64,000 nt of DNA from Lachnospiraceae bacterium. GTDB taxonomy: Bacteria; Bacillota; Clostridia; Lachnospirales; Lachnospiraceae. A program made the position numbers and the translations under genes. Positions 9,401 to 18,856 of this stretch are shown here, piece by piece. The notes below the pieces were generated by a model. That model ran no database searches and was not told the origin of the DNA. It worked only from the letters and a program-made list of their open reading frames with translations. The first letter of the stretch is position 1. The number at the start of each line of letters is the position of its first letter. Location: contig JAEERY010000087.1 in NCBI GenBank assembly GCA_016286035.1, positions 21,575 to 85,574 on the forward strand. The letters run 5' to 3'.

Positions 9401-10673
9401 TCATATCCTGACCGCCTATGTCAAGGATACAGTCGACATCGGGCTTGAAGAATGCAGCCGCATAGTAGTGGGCGACAGTCTCAACCTCGCCGTCATCAAG
9501 TAAAAATGCTGCCTTCATTAATGCTTCGCCGTAACCGGTAGAACATGCTCTTACGATATGAGCATCTTTCGGAAGCACTTTGTATATATCGAGTATCGCA
9601 TCAATGGCAGTCTGCAGCGGATTGCCGTTGTTATTGTCATAGAAAGAGTAGAGCAGATCTCCGGATTCACTTACTACAGCTATCTTGGTCGTTGTAGAAC
9701 CGGCATCTATACCCATAAAGCAGTTGCCCTTGTAGGTGGAAAGATCAGCTTTTTTAACCTGAGCCTTTGCATGGCGGGCTTCAAACTCATCATATTCTTG
9801 TTTGTTTGCAAAGAGAGGCTCCATACGGGCAACCTCAAAGTCCATATGGATACCGCCGCTTAAACGGGTGATCATGTCGCTTAAAAGGCAAGAATTATCT
9901 TCCTTTGCATTTAATGCCGAACCAATGGCGGCAAAAAGATGAGAATTATCAACATTGATGATGTGCTCATCATCAAGCTTTAAAGTCCTTATAAATGCCG
10001 CACGAAGCTCTGAGAGGAAATGGAGCGGTCCTCCGAGAAATGCAACATGACCTCTTATGGGCTTACCGCAGGCAAGTCCTGATATGGTCTGGTTTACAAC
10101 AGCCTGGAAGATTGAAGCGCTTAGGTCCTCTCTGGTCGCACCGTCGTTTATAAGAGGCTGTATATCGGTCTTTGCGAATACACCGCAGCGGGCAGCTATG
10201 GTATACAGTGAATTGTAATTTTTTGCATATTCATTAAGTCCGGTGGCATCAGTCTGGATAAGAGCAGCCATCTGATCGATAAAGGAACCCGTACCGCCGG
10301 CACATATGCCGTTCATACGCTGTTCGATGTTGCCGTTTTCGAAATATATGATCTTTGCATCCTCACCGCCAAGCTCGATGGCAACATCGGTCTTGGGTGC
10401 AAACTCCTGCAAAGATGTGGATACAGCGATAACTTCCTGTGTGAAGGGTACTTCAAGGTGATTTGCCAGCGTAAGACCGCCGGAACCTGTGATCATCGGA
10501 TGGACCGAAAGATTACCTAAAGAGTCTGATGCCTTTTTTAAGAGATCTGTCAGTGTCTCCTGGATATTTGCGAAATGTCTCTCATAATCGGAGAACAGGA
10601 TCTTATGTGTATCGTCAAGAATAGCGATCTTGACTGTTGTTGAACCTATATCGATTCCCAGTGTGTACTGCAT
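6447..10673 (-). CDS. 2-hydroxyacyl-CoA dehydratase activase-related fusion protein (BcrAD/BadFG x2 + DUF2229 + dehydratase-like)
   Basis: 1408 residues. Two ASKHA-fold activase domains occur in tandem: the first opens with [11 protein letters not shown] (res 6-16) and carries CAGGTGSF; the second opens with [11 protein letters not shown] (about 318) and carries CSSGCGSF and GTRCTVF. These cysteines match those that hold the [4Fe-4S] cluster in dehydratase activases. A cysteine segment KCKGCTNNC (about 600), a DUF2229 domain (from about 670, [10 protein letters not shown]) and regions resembling the dehydratase D subunit (about 860-1400) follow. Known activases hydrolyse ATP to inject a low-potential electron into a 2-hydroxyacyl-CoA dehydratase; the substrate of this fused class is not known. 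It has its own promoter at 10734-10762, and ATG preceded by AAGGATT. Confidence 0.88.
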   Translation of the reverse strand: MQYTLGIDIGSTTVKIAILDDTHKILFSDYERHFANIQETLTDLLKKASDSLGNLSVHPMITGSGGLTLANHLEVPFTQEVIAVSTSLQEFAPKTDVAIELGGEDAKIIYFENGNIEQRMNGICAGGTGSFIDQMAALIQTDATGLNEYAKNYNSLYTIAARCGVFAKTDIQPLINDGATREDLSASIFQAVVNQTISGLACGKPIRGHVAFLGGPLHFLSELRAAFIRTLKLDDEHIINVDNSHLFAAIGSALNAKEDNSCLLSDMITRLSGGIHMDFEVARMEPLFANKQEYDEFEARHAKAQVKKADLSTYKGNCFMGIDAGSTTTKIAVVSESGDLLYSFYDNNNGNPLQTAIDAILDIYKVLPKDAHIVRACSTGYGEALMKAAFLLDDGEVETVAHYYAAAFFKPDVDCILDIGGQDMKCIKIKNQTVDSVQLNEACSSGCGSFIENFAESLNYSVQDFASEALFAPHPIDLGTRCTVFMNSKVKQAQKEGASVADISAGLAYSVIKNALFKVIKVSDASELGKNIVVQGGTFYNNAVLRSFEKTAGCEAIRPDIAGIMGAFGAALISRERFEEGYRTTMLDQKAVEAFTFETSMSKCKGCTNNCRLTINRFPGGRHYISGNRCERGLGKERNKNNIPNLFEYKLNRFFDYEPLSAEKATRGTVGIPRVLNMYENYPFWYTFFTDLGYRVVLSPISNRKIYELGIESIPSESECYPAKLAHGHIMWLINQKVDFIFYPALFYERNEFKDANNHYNCPIVTSYSENIKNNVEEIGRGEVKFKNPFLSFISADVVAKALVKEFPELPALDVTNAVFDAWKELDKAHQDIQKKGEEVVKQLNETGMRGIVLAGRPYHLDPEINHGIPEMITSYDIAVLTEDSVSHMGNPERPLIVSDQWMYHSRLYAAASFVRTTDNIDLVQLNSFGCGLDAVTTDQVNDILSNADKIYTCLKIDEVNNLGAARIRIRSLISALDVRKRLNKQRTVRPSSIEKVKFTEEMRKDGYTIIVPQMSPIHFDIMGPAMASCGYNLVVLDTNSRASIDMGLKYVNNDACYPSLLVVGQLMEALFSGKYDLKKTALVITQTGGGCRATNYIGFIRRALRKANLEYIPVISLNLGGIESNPGFKINAKFLTKAAVSAVFGDIFQKVVYRMRPYELEPGSVDRLHEKWVKECIDFVSGKHISITKMYKMMKQIIKEFDEIPINEELKKPRVGIVGEILVKYSPAGNNRLVELLEAEGAEAVVPELIGFMLYCFHDQVYKNEHFFTSKKSALISQLGINFIELLTKPVNKAYAKSKHFDPAPPISTLIKYAEDYVSIGNQTGEGWFLVGEMVELIHSGAPNIVCTQPFGCLPNHIVGKGVIKELRRTHPEANIVAIDYDPGASEVNQLNRIKLMLSAAVKKMQA

Positions 10674-10733
10674 GATAAATCCTTTCGGGAAAACTTCTTC
10701 TTATTTATTATGTATGAGCATTCAATCCAAACC

Positions 10734-10762
10734 ATTATACATAGATTGAGCAATGCTTTCAA
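10734..10762 (-). promoter_or_regulatory. Promoter of the activase-dehydratase fusion gene
   Basis: On the minus strand TTGAAA (plus 10757-10762) is followed after exactly 17 bases by TATAAT (plus 10734-10739). The leader to the ATG at 10673 is about 55 bases. Good match to the vegetative sigma consensus. Confidence 0.75.
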
Positions 10763-10893
10763 CCTCAAAAGAGGCTAACTCAAAATGTTAATAAAATTTT
10801 TATATTTTCTGAAAAAGGAAAAAACACAGAAGCGCTGAATATAGTTATTGTAGGGTTCTATTTGATCATTGTTTGAATATTTGAGGAAATATT

Positions 10894-11898
10894 ATGACGA
10901 TAAGAGAAGAACTTGAAAACAGAGAAAAGATAACACTCAGTCCTTATGCGACATTAAGCGTTAATACAAAGGGCAGACAGCGTGAAGAAGAACAGTGTGA
11001 TATAAGACCGGTCTTTCAGAGAGACCGTGACAGGATACTTCACAGCAAGTCATTCAGGAGACTTAAGGATAAGACACAGGTCTTTTTGTCACCTGAGGGA
11101 GATCATTACAGGACCAGACTGACTCATACACTTGAAGTCAGCCAGAATGCCAGAACGATAGCAAAGGCTCTAAAGCTAAACGAAGATCTGGTCGAAGCCA
11201 TAGCACTCGGTCATGACCTTGGCCATACACCTTTCGGACATGCCGGTGAGAGAGCATTAAATGAGATATGTCCGCTTGGCTTTGAGCATCATCTCCAGAG
11301 TTTAAGAACAGTCGATGTTTTGGAAAAAGACGGACAGGGACTTAACCTTACCTGGGAAGTGCGTGACGGGATACTTAATCATCAGACAAGCGGAAGTCCC
11401 GGAACACTTGAAGGAAAGATTGTAAGACTGTCGGATAAGATAGCATATATACACCACGATATGGATGATGCGATAAGAGCGGGTATCCTTACCGAAGCCG
11501 ATGTGCCGAAGAGCATAAGGGAAGTCATCGGATACACGACAGGTGAGAGGCTCGATCATTTCATCCATGATATCGTGACCACAAGCTTTGAAAAAGATGA
11601 CATACTCCAGTCTGAGCCCGTGGCTGAGGCAATGAAGCAGTTAAGGGAGTTTATGTTTGAGAATGTATATAAGAATCCGGAGGCCAAATCCGAGGAAGGA
11701 AAGGCTGAGAGACTGATGGAGACGCTATATACATACTATATGAATCATATAGATCTACTCCCGTCCGATCTGCTTTCTCTTTTAAACAAGGGAGAGGCCA
11801 AGGAGCGTATAGTATGTGATTTCGTCGGCGCGATGAGCGACAGATATGCCATCGCAAAGTATGATGAGCTTTTTATTCCGAAATCATGGCATATTTGA
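10894..11898 (+). CDS. dgt: dGTP triphosphohydrolase (HD superfamily)
   Basis: 334-residue cytoplasmic HD-domain enzyme predicted to hydrolyse dGTP (or other dNTPs) to the nucleoside and triphosphate. The metal-binding set is visible: His in RTRLTHTLEV (about 72), and the HD pair in ALGHDLGHTPFGHAGE (about 107-122). The N-terminal segment FRRLKDKTQVF is typical of the family. It is the first gene of a tight series with dnaG, rpoD and trmK, a common Firmicutes arrangement. The start has TGAGGAAA seven bases upstream. No convincing promoter is visible in the 220-base gap upstream. Confidence 0.9.
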   Translation: MTIREELENREKITLSPYATLSVNTKGRQREEEQCDIRPVFQRDRDRILHSKSFRRLKDKTQVFLSPEGDHYRTRLTHTLEVSQNARTIAKALKLNEDLVEAIALGHDLGHTPFGHAGERALNEICPLGFEHHLQSLRTVDVLEKDGQGLNLTWEVRDGILNHQTSGSPGTLEGKIVRLSDKIAYIHHDMDDAIRAGILTEADVPKSIREVIGYTTGERLDHFIHDIVTTSFEKDDILQSEPVAEAMKQLREFMFENVYKNPEAKSEEGKAERLMETLYTYYMNHIDLLPSDLLSLLNKGEAKERIVCDFVGAMSDRYAIAKYDELFIPKSWHI

Positions 11899-11922
11899 CC
11901 GTAAGCTTAGAGGGAACCTTTA

Positions 11923-13716
11923 ATGTTTTACCCGGAAGAGATAATAGAAGAAGTCAGAAGTAAAAACGATATAGTTGATGTCATAGGCGGATATGTCAGG
12001 CTTCAGAAAAAGGGTGCGAATCATGTGGGACTGTGTCCTTTTCATAATGAGAAGACGGGGTCGTTTACCGTATCGGCTTCAAAGCAGATGTTCTACTGCT
12101 TCGGATGCGGTGCGGGAGGAAATGTCATAACATTCATCATGAAACATGAGAATGCGACATTTTCGGAAGCACTTGAAAAACTCGCTGACAGAGTCGGCGT
12201 AAAGCTGCCTGAGTTCGAACAGAGCGCAGAACAGAAAAAGCAGGCAAGCGAGAAAGCGATCCTTTTGGAGATAAACAAGGAAGCTGCAAAGTATTTCTAT
12301 TACCAGCTAAGAGGCAAAGCCGGCGAGCACGGTATGGAATACTTTAAGAAAAGACAGCTCTCAGAGGAGACGATAAACGGATTTGGTCTGGGATACTCAC
12401 TGCCGTATTCGGATGATCTGTCACAGTATCTTAGGAAAAAAGGCTACAGCGATGAGATGATCGTTAAAGCGGGACTTGCATCCGTAGATGAGAAGAGAGG
12501 ACTGCATGACAAATTCTGGAACAGAGTCATCTTTCCGATACAGGATATCAATCACAGAGTCATAGGTTTTGGCGGACGAGTAATGGGTGATGGAGAACCC
12601 AAGTACTTAAACAGTCCCGAGACTCCGGTTTTTGACAAGAGCAGAAATCTGTTCGGACTGAATTTTGCAAGATCGAGCAGAAAGGATCATCTGATACTCT
12701 GCGAGGGATATATGGATGTCATATCGATGCACCAGGCGGGATTCACCCAGGCGGTCGCATCACTGGGAACGGCTTTTACATCCGGTCAGGCAAATCTTAT
12801 AAAACGATTTACTGAAAACGTTATCCTAAGCTATGACAGTGACGGTGCCGGAACAAAAGCGGCGCTAAGAGCCATAGGTATCCTAAGGGAAACAGGCATA
12901 ACCGCAAAGGTACTTGATCTTAAGCCCTACAAGGACCCCGATGAGTTTATTAAAAACCTCGGCAATGAGGCTTTTGAGGAGAGGATAGAAAACGCAAAAA
13001 ACAGCTTCTTTTTTGAGATAGATGTCCTTGAGAGGGATTTTGATCTTAAGGATCCCGAGGAAAAGACCAAATTCCACAGAGAGATAGCAAAGAAGATATG
13101 TGCTTTTTCTGAGGAGGTTGAGCGGAATAACTATATCGAGGCTGTCTGTGACAGATATATGATATCGACGGATGCCATGAAGAAGATGGTCATCAGTTAT
13201 GCGGCAGCCGGAGTTAACGGATACACACCTCAGATCATAAAGTCGGGAGTAAAGAAAGCGGATCCCGATGAGGGCAGGAAGAGAGCACAAAGGTTATTGA
13301 TAACGTGGATCAGTGAGGAAAAGGATCTGCTTCCCAAGATATCAAAGTATATAGATGTCGGGGATTTCACGCAGGACCTGTACAGAAAGATAGCAACAAG
13401 ACTGTTTGAAGAGATAGAAAATAACACAGATCTTGAACCTGCATCACTTATATCGATGTTTGAGGATGAAGAGGAACAGAAAGAAGTCGCGAGCCTCTTT
13501 AATACAAGGTTAACGGATCTTACCGGACAGCCGCTGGAGATAGATTCCGTAAGAGACAAGGAGAGGGCGCTTTTTGATATCCTCATAAACGTAAAGACAG
13601 GCAGTCTGGAATATTATACAAAACAGCTCGGAAGCGAGCCTGATGCGATAAAAAGAGTCATGGAAGGCAAAAAGCTTCTTGAAGATCTTAAAAAGAATAA
13701 AATAAAACTTGGATAG
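11923..13716 (+). CDS. dnaG: DNA primase
   Basis: 597-residue primase that makes RNA primers at the replication fork. The N-terminal CHC2 zinc finger is intact (CPFHNEKTGSF ... FYCFGCGAGG, about 38-66). The RNA polymerase core contains YLNSPETPVFDKS and a TOPRIM domain (ILCEGYMDVISMHQAGF, and the DSDGAGTKAA acidic motif about 307-316). The C-terminal 150 residues are the variable DnaB-helicase binding domain. It starts 24 bases after dgt and ends 11 bases before rpoD, consistent with the macromolecular-synthesis operon. Confidence 0.97.
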   Translation: MFYPEEIIEEVRSKNDIVDVIGGYVRLQKKGANHVGLCPFHNEKTGSFTVSASKQMFYCFGCGAGGNVITFIMKHENATFSEALEKLADRVGVKLPEFEQSAEQKKQASEKAILLEINKEAAKYFYYQLRGKAGEHGMEYFKKRQLSEETINGFGLGYSLPYSDDLSQYLRKKGYSDEMIVKAGLASVDEKRGLHDKFWNRVIFPIQDINHRVIGFGGRVMGDGEPKYLNSPETPVFDKSRNLFGLNFARSSRKDHLILCEGYMDVISMHQAGFTQAVASLGTAFTSGQANLIKRFTENVILSYDSDGAGTKAALRAIGILRETGITAKVLDLKPYKDPDEFIKNLGNEAFEERIENAKNSFFFEIDVLERDFDLKDPEEKTKFHREIAKKICAFSEEVERNNYIEAVCDRYMISTDAMKKMVISYAAAGVNGYTPQIIKSGVKKADPDEGRKRAQRLLITWISEEKDLLPKISKYIDVGDFTQDLYRKIATRLFEEIENNTDLEPASLISMFEDEEEQKEVASLFNTRLTDLTGQPLEIDSVRDKERALFDILINVKTGSLEYYTKQLGSEPDAIKRVMEGKKLLEDLKKNKIKLG

Positions 13717-13727
13717 GAGATATTTAA

Positions 13728-14867
13728 ATGGACGAAGCATTACAACCAAAATTTGAAGAGAAGTTGAAAGCACTTCTCGAATCGGCAAAAAAGCGCGAGA
13801 ATGTAGTCGAATATAATGAGGTTCTCGATACATTTGCTGAGTTTTCACTGGATGAGGAACAACTTGAAAAGGTATTCGAGACACTCGATAACGCAGGAGT
13901 CGATATCATGAAGATCGATCCCATTGAGGATGAGCTTCAGGTTGATGACATCGATATCATCGATGATGAGGAGATCATCCTTACAGAGGAAGATGAGATC
14001 GATATGGAGAATATCGACCTTTCCGTTCCGGACGGCGTAAGTATCGAAGATCCCGTGCGTATGTATTTAAAGGAGATCGGTAAGGTACCGCTTCTTTCGG
14101 CTGAGGAAGAGATCGAGCTTGCACTGCGTATGGAAGACGGTGACGAGGAAGCAAAGAAAAAGCTTGCGGAAGCAAACTTAAGACTCGTTGTATCGATCGC
14201 AAAGAGATATGTCGGAAGAGGAATGCTTTTCCTTGATCTTATCCAGGAAGGTAACCTTGGTCTTATCAAGGCGGTTGAGAAATTCGATTACCGTAAGGGA
14301 TTCAAATTCTCCACATATGCGACATGGTGGATAAGACAGGCTATAACAAGAGCTATAGCTGATCAGGCAAGAACGATACGTATACCTGTTCACATGGTTG
14401 AGACGATAAACAAGCTCATCCGTGTTTCAAGACAGTTGTTGCAGGAGCTGGGTCGTGAACCTACCCCCGAAGAGATAGCGGAAGAGATGAACATGCCGGT
14501 TGAGCGTGTAAGAGAGATACTTAAGATAAGCCAGGAGCCCGTTTCGCTTGAGACTCCCATCGGTGAAGAGGAAGACAGCCATCTTGGAGATTTCATCCCT
14601 GATGACAACATTCCGGTACCCGCAGACGCGGCTGCATTCACACTGCTCAAGGAACAGCTGCTTGAAGTACTCGGAACACTTACCGACAGAGAGCAGAAGG
14701 TATTGAGATTAAGATTCGGTCTTGATGACGGAAGAGCACGTACTCTCGAAGAGGTCGGCAAGGAGTTCAATGTCACGAGAGAAAGAATAAGACAGATCGA
14801 GGCAAAGGCTTTAAGAAAGCTTCGTCATCCGTCAAGATCAAGAAAGCTTAAGGATTATCTGGATTGA
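13728..14867 (+). CDS. rpoD: RNA polymerase primary sigma factor (sigma-70/SigA)
   Basis: 379-residue vegetative sigma factor. A short acidic region 1.1 (about 1-100) is followed by region 1.2 ([20 protein letters not shown]), region 2 ([17 protein letters not shown], then [20 protein letters not shown], the -10 recognition helix), region 3, and region 4 ([20 protein letters not shown], the -35 recognition helix). The presence of a normal housekeeping sigma supports the TTGACA/TATAAT-type promoters reported in this window. RBS AGGAGATATTTAA precedes the ATG. Third gene of the dgt-dnaG-rpoD-trmK operon. Confidence 0.98.
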   Translation: MDEALQPKFEEKLKALLESAKKRENVVEYNEVLDTFAEFSLDEEQLEKVFETLDNAGVDIMKIDPIEDELQVDDIDIIDDEEIILTEEDEIDMENIDLSVPDGVSIEDPVRMYLKEIGKVPLLSAEEEIELALRMEDGDEEAKKKLAEANLRLVVSIAKRYVGRGMLFLDLIQEGNLGLIKAVEKFDYRKGFKFSTYATWWIRQAITRAIADQARTIRIPVHMVETINKLIRVSRQLLQELGREPTPEEIAEEMNMPVERVREILKISQEPVSLETPIGEEEDSHLGDFIPDDNIPVPADAAAFTLLKEQLLEVLGTLTDREQKVLRLRFGLDDGRARTLEEVGKEFNVTRERIRQIEAKALRKLRHPSRSRKLKDYLD

Positions 14868-15592
14868 TGGTACCTATCAGTTTAAGGATGAAAAGGATCG
14901 CGGATATGGTCTCACCCCTGCCGGTTGCGGACATAGGCTGTGATCATGGATTTGTAAGTATATATCTTGTCCTTCAAAGGGGCGTATCGAGAGCGATCGC
15001 CATGGATATCAACGAAGGACCGCTTGAAAGAGCAAGAGAGCACATCCTGGAATATGACCTTAAAGACCGTATAGACGTTAGACTCTCAGACGGAGCAAAA
15101 GCGCTAAAAGAAGGTGAAGTTAAGACAGCCGTCATAGCGGGTATGGGCGGCAGGCTTACCATCAGGATAATAAAGGATTCGTTTGATAAGTTTTCTAAGA
15201 TGGAGAGTATGGTATTAAGCCCTCATTCCGAGGTCGACCAGGTAAGAAGATATCTGTTTGAAAGCGGTTTTGTCATCACAGATGAAGATATGGTCTATGA
15301 TGAAGGGAAGTATTATACGATCATAAAGTGCTCTTACAGGAAAGATACAGATGATGAGAAGGTTTTAAAATATCCGTATGGGAAAAACGGATTTATGTTT
15401 GGACCAAAGCTCATTGAAAAAAAGCATCCCGTCCTTAAGGAATACCTTAAATACAGACTGGATAAATTAAATCAGATAAAAGAAAACATCATAAATAAGG
15501 GTTATGCAAAAAACGGTTCCTCTCTTGACAGAGTAAAAGAGATCGAAAGCGAGATCTCTCAGATAGAGGAACTAATAACAGAATGGAGGTAG
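14867..15592 (+). CDS. trmK: tRNA (adenine(22)-N1)-methyltransferase
   Basis: 241-residue Rossmann-fold SAM-dependent methyltransferase that modifies A22 in the tRNA D-arm. The SAM loop is PVADIGCDHGFVSIYLV (about 19-35), with MDIN as the acidic second motif and AGMGG as the third. The C-terminal coiled helices (about 185-241) are typical for TrmK. The ATG at 14867 overlaps the rpoD stop by one base (TGATG); an upstream in-frame TTG at 14864 is less likely. Its place behind rpoD is the usual Firmicutes order. Confidence 0.9.
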   Translation: MVPISLRMKRIADMVSPLPVADIGCDHGFVSIYLVLQRGVSRAIAMDINEGPLERAREHILEYDLKDRIDVRLSDGAKALKEGEVKTAVIAGMGGRLTIRIIKDSFDKFSKMESMVLSPHSEVDQVRRYLFESGFVITDEDMVYDEGKYYTIIKCSYRKDTDDEKVLKYPYGKNGFMFGPKLIEKKHPVLKEYLKYRLDKLNQIKENIINKGYAKNGSSLDRVKEIESEISQIEELITEWR

Positions 15593-15596
15593 CCGT

Positions 15597-17252
15597 ATGG
15601 CAAAGATTACGATCAACGGGAAGGTTACGGAGTACAAGACAGGAACAACTTACGAAGAGATAGCAAATGACTATCAGGAAGAATACGGAAACGAGATAGC
15701 TCTTGTTATCGAAAACGGTAAGATCCGTGAGCTTAACAGGACCGTTATAAGAGATGCAAAAGTTGAATTCATCACATTAAGGGACGGTATCGGACATAAG
15801 GCATATGAGAGAAGTGCGACCATGCTCTTTGTAAAGGCACTCAGTGATGTTGTGGGCTCAAAGAAAGCAGGTAAGGTAAAAGTTGAATTCTCCATAGGAA
15901 AAGGTCTGTACTGTTCGCCTCAGGGTGATTACAAAGTGACGGATGATCTTGTTGAGCATGTCAACATGAGGATGAACGAGCTTGTTGAAGCAAATGTCCC
16001 GATAAAGAAAAAGACATATCCTATAGGTGAAGCTATAGAGCTTTTTGAAGAGCAGGGGATGACGGATAAAGTCAATCTGTTTAAATACAGAATGAGCTCA
16101 TCCGTAAACGTTTACAGCATAGAAGATTATTATGACTATTTCTACGGATATATGCTCCCGAGTACGGGCTATATCAAATCTTTCATAGTCATGGCTTATG
16201 AGGAAGGATTCTTGCTCCTTCTTCCCGATAAGAACGATCCTTTCAATCTTGACACATTTGAGCCGAGAGAAAAGCTCTTTAAGAGCATGGATACCACTAC
16301 AGAGTGGGGAAATGCCATGGGTATCGGAACGGTCGGTGATCTTAACAATAAGATCTGTGACGGTGAGCTTGAGGATATGATCCTTGTCCAGGAAGCACTC
16401 CAGGAGAGAAAGATAAGCGAGATTGCGGCTCAGATAGCATCAAAAGAAGGCGTTAAGTTCGTAATGATAGCGGGACCGAGTTCTTCGGGAAAGACAAGCT
16501 TTTCTCACAGGCTTTCCATACAGCTTAGAACTCACGGCTTAAAGCCTCATCCGATAGGCGTTGATGACTACTTCGTAAACAGAGAGGATACACCTCTTGA
16601 TGAGAACGGAAATTATAACTTTGAATGTCTTGAAGCCATAGATGTACAGGGCTTTAACGATGACATGGTGGCTCTGCTTGAAGGAAAGAGAGTAGAACTC
16701 CCTTCATTTAATTTTAAAACTGGTCACAGAGAGTATAACGGAAACTTCTTGCAACTTGGAGAAGACGATATCCTTGTTATCGAAGGAATCCACGGACTCA
16801 ATGACAAGATGAGCTACAAGCTTCCTACAGAGAGTAAGTTTAAGATCTATATAAGTGCCCTGACATGTCTTAACATAGACGGACACAACAGGATACCTAC
16901 GACAGACGGAAGACTGCTTCGAAGGATAGTAAGAGATGCCAGAACAAGAGGAAACGGCGCAAAGCGTACCATAGAGATGTGGCCGAGCGTAAGAAGAGGC
17001 GAAGAGGAGAATATATTCCCTTACCAGGAGAGTGCCGATGTAATGTTCAATTCGGCAATGATCTATGAACTGGCTGCCTTAAAGCTTTATGCGGAACCTC
17101 TGCTTTACGGCATAGGCAAGGATGAGCCTGAATACCTTGAGGCTCAGAGGCTGTTGAAATTCCTCGGATATTTTGTTAGTATTCCATCTGATAAGATACC
17201 GATCAATTCCATCGCGAGAGAATTCGTTGGCGGAAGTATATTCAAGGTATGA
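15597..17252 (+). CDS. Nucleoside (uridine-type) kinase with N-terminal TGS/ThrRS-like domain
   Basis: 551 residues. A TGS domain (about 1-62) and a threonyl-tRNA-synthetase-like second domain (about 63-200) precede a P-loop kinase of the uridine kinase/phosphoribulokinase family. The Walker A is AGPSSSGKTSFSHRL (about 292-306), followed by the substrate segment GVDDYFVNREDTPLDENGNY and a later basic motif RRIVRDARTRG. The architecture is common in Clostridia; the accepted substrate is not certain. It starts four bases after trmK with GGAGGTAG as RBS, so it belongs to the same transcript. Confidence 0.85.
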   Translation: MAKITINGKVTEYKTGTTYEEIANDYQEEYGNEIALVIENGKIRELNRTVIRDAKVEFITLRDGIGHKAYERSATMLFVKALSDVVGSKKAGKVKVEFSIGKGLYCSPQGDYKVTDDLVEHVNMRMNELVEANVPIKKKTYPIGEAIELFEEQGMTDKVNLFKYRMSSSVNVYSIEDYYDYFYGYMLPSTGYIKSFIVMAYEEGFLLLLPDKNDPFNLDTFEPREKLFKSMDTTTEWGNAMGIGTVGDLNNKICDGELEDMILVQEALQERKISEIAAQIASKEGVKFVMIAGPSSSGKTSFSHRLSIQLRTHGLKPHPIGVDDYFVNREDTPLDENGNYNFECLEAIDVQGFNDDMVALLEGKRVELPSFNFKTGHREYNGNFLQLGEDDILVIEGIHGLNDKMSYKLPTESKFKIYISALTCLNIDGHNRIPTTDGRLLRRIVRDARTRGNGAKRTIEMWPSVRRGEEENIFPYQESADVMFNSAMIYELAALKLYAEPLLYGIGKDEPEYLEAQRLLKFLGYFVSIPSDKIPINSIAREFVGGSIFKV

Positions 17253-17267
17253 CAATAAAAGAAAAAA

Positions 17268-17602
17268 ACAAGCAGGACGGATGATCGCGGCAGTTTAACT
17301 GACGAGGAAAGTCCGGGCTTCGCAGGGCAGGATGCCGGATAACGTCCGGTGGAGGTGACTCCCAGACCAGTGCAACAGAAATATACCGCCCCTAAAGGGT
17401 AAGGGTGAAATGGCAGTGTAAGAGACTACCGCCTGTGTGGTAACAGACAGGGCACATGTAAACTCCATCCGAAGCAAGACCAAGCAGGAAACTATGACCC
17501 GGCCCGGCGAGTTTCCAGGTAGGTCGCTTGAGGCGGCTGGTAACAGTCGTCCTAGATAGATGATCGTCCAAGACATAACCCGGCTTACAGTTCTGCTTGT
17601 TT
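17268..17602 (+). ncRNA. rnpB: RNase P RNA
   Basis: Catalytic RNA subunit of RNase P, about 335 bases. Universal elements are readable: GAGGAAAGTCCGGGC near 17307 (P4/J3-4 strand), ACAGAAATATACCGCC, GGGTGAAATGGCAGTGTAAGAG style P10-P12 region, and the 3' partner AGATAGATGATCGTC with ACATAACCCGGCTTACAG. The P1 helix closes by ACAAGCAG (17268-17275) with CTGCTTGT (17593-17600), followed directly by TTTTT, which doubles as the terminator. It begins 15 bases after the nucleoside kinase stop, so it may be processed from the operon transcript or use a promoter inside that gene. Confidence 0.97.
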
Positions 17603-17652
17603 TTAATAAATCATTAAGTAGTTACACAGTTAGAAAGAAGGCGTTTTAAGAA

Positions 17653-18825
17653 ATGACAAAGATCGATGTTGTATCAGGATTTTTGGGAGCGGGTAAGACC
17701 ACTCTTATCAAAAAACTTTTGAGTGAAGCTCTAAACGGGAGCAACACTGTTCTTATCGAGAATGAATTCGGTGAGATAGGCGTGGACGGAGGCTTTTTAA
17801 AGGAAGCTGGTATAGAGATTAAAGAGATGAATTCGGGCTGTATCTGCTGTTCGCTTGTCGGCGATTTCGGTACGGCTCTTCATGATGTTATCGAGCAGTA
17901 TCATCCCGACAGGATAATAATAGAACCTTCGGGTGTCGGAAAACTAAGCGATGTCATGAAAGCCATAAGCGATGCGGGGCTTGGAAGTGATGTTGAGCTT
18001 AACAGTGCCGTTGCGGTCGTTGATGCGAGCAAGGCAAAGATGTATATAAAGAACTTCGGTGAGTTCTTCAATAACCAGATAGAGCATGCCGGAACGATAG
18101 TCTTAAGCCGTACACAGGATATCACGGAAGAAAAGTTAAACACTGCACTCGAACTTATAAGAGAGCATAATGCAAAGGCTACGATCATAACAACACCGTG
18201 GGATGAGCTTGACGGCAATGATATCTTAAAGACCTTTGAAGGTGCAACAGACCTTGAGAAGGAACTTATGGAGCAGGTTGAAAAAGAGCATCACGAGCAT
18301 CATCATGAACACGGTGAGGACTGCACCTGCGGATGTCACGACCACCATCATCACCATGATGACGATGACGATGACGAGGATGAGCATGAGCATCACCACC
18401 ATCACCACGATGATGACGACGAGGATGAGCATGAACATCACCACCATCACCACGATGATGACGATGAGGATGAACATGAGCATCACCATCATCATGACCA
18501 TGATCACGACGAACATCATCATCATGATCATGAAGGACATCATCATGCCGATGAGATATTCACAAGTTGGGGCGTAGAGACACCCAAGAAGTTTAACGAA
18601 GCCGATATTAATAAGGCACTTGATGCACTTGAAAACGAAGAAGAGTACGGTATCATCCTAAGAGCCAAGGGAATGGTGGCTTCAACTGACGGCGAGTGGA
18701 TATACTTTGACTATGTTCCGGGTGAGAAGAACATAAGAAGAGGCAAAGCCGATGTTACGGGTAAGCTGTGTGTCATAGGTTCTAAGATGAAAGAAGATAA
18801 GATAAGCACCCTTTTTGGCATCTGA
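17653..18825 (+). CDS. CobW/COG0523 family metal-chaperone GTPase with His/Asp-rich insertion
   Basis: 390-residue G3E GTPase. The P-loop is GFLGAGKTT (9-17), the signature metal motif CICC occurs at 63-66 (CxCC), and the C-terminal CobW_C domain starts near 300. Between the two lies an insertion of about 95 residues composed almost wholly of His, Asp and Glu, plus a CTCGC segment; it includes three near-identical 15-residue units. Family members load Zn, Co or Fe into target proteins; the insertion suggests metal storage or buffering (inference). RBS AAGAAGGCG lies 10 bases before the ATG. The next gene is a second CobW-type protein. Confidence 0.9.
   Translation: MTKIDVVSGFLGAGKTTLIKKLLSEALNGSNTVLIENEFGEIGVDGGFLKEAGIEIKEMNSGCICCSLVGDFGTALHDVIEQYHPDRIIIEPSGVGKLSDVMKAISDAGLGSDVELNSAVAVVDASKAKMYIKNFGEFFNNQIEHAGTIVLSRTQDITEEKLNTALELIREHNAKATIITTPWDELDGNDILKTFEGATDLEKELMEQVEKEHHEHHHEHGEDCTCGCHDHHHHHDDDDDDEDEHEHHHHHHDDDDEDEHEHHHHHHDDDDEDEHEHHHHHDHDHDEHHHHDHEGHHHADEIFTSWGVETPKKFNEADINKALDALENEEEYGIILRAKGMVASTDGEWIYFDYVPGEKNIRRGKADVTGKLCVIGSKMKEDKISTLFGI
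18364..18498 (+). repeat. Three tandem 45-bp repeats coding for His/Asp units
   Basis: Units at 18364-18408, 18409-18453 and 18454-18498 are nearly identical at DNA level and each encodes DDDDEDEHEHHHHHH or a close variant. The 45-bp length keeps the reading frame, so copy number can change without breaking the gene. Confidence 0.9.
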
Positions 18826-18856
18826 TGCAAATGGCATGTGAAAAGGAAGTAATCAT

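Noticed and set aside
12883..13884. Several long minus-strand frames opposite dnaG and rpoD
   Set aside because: Antisense shadows of conserved housekeeping genes; no RBS or family pattern.
17295..17576. A 93-codon open frame on the minus strand
   Set aside because: It lies wholly within the RNase P RNA gene, whose conserved elements and P1 helix are clear; the frame is an accident of the RNA sequence.
18364..18498. CRISPR-like tandem repeats
   Set aside because: Units are contiguous without spacers and stay in the reading frame of the CobW protein.
18226..18577. Open frames rich in Met/Val or Thr/Met opposite and beside the His-rich region
   Set aside because: They are frame shadows of the GAT/CAT/CAC repeats of the CobW gene.
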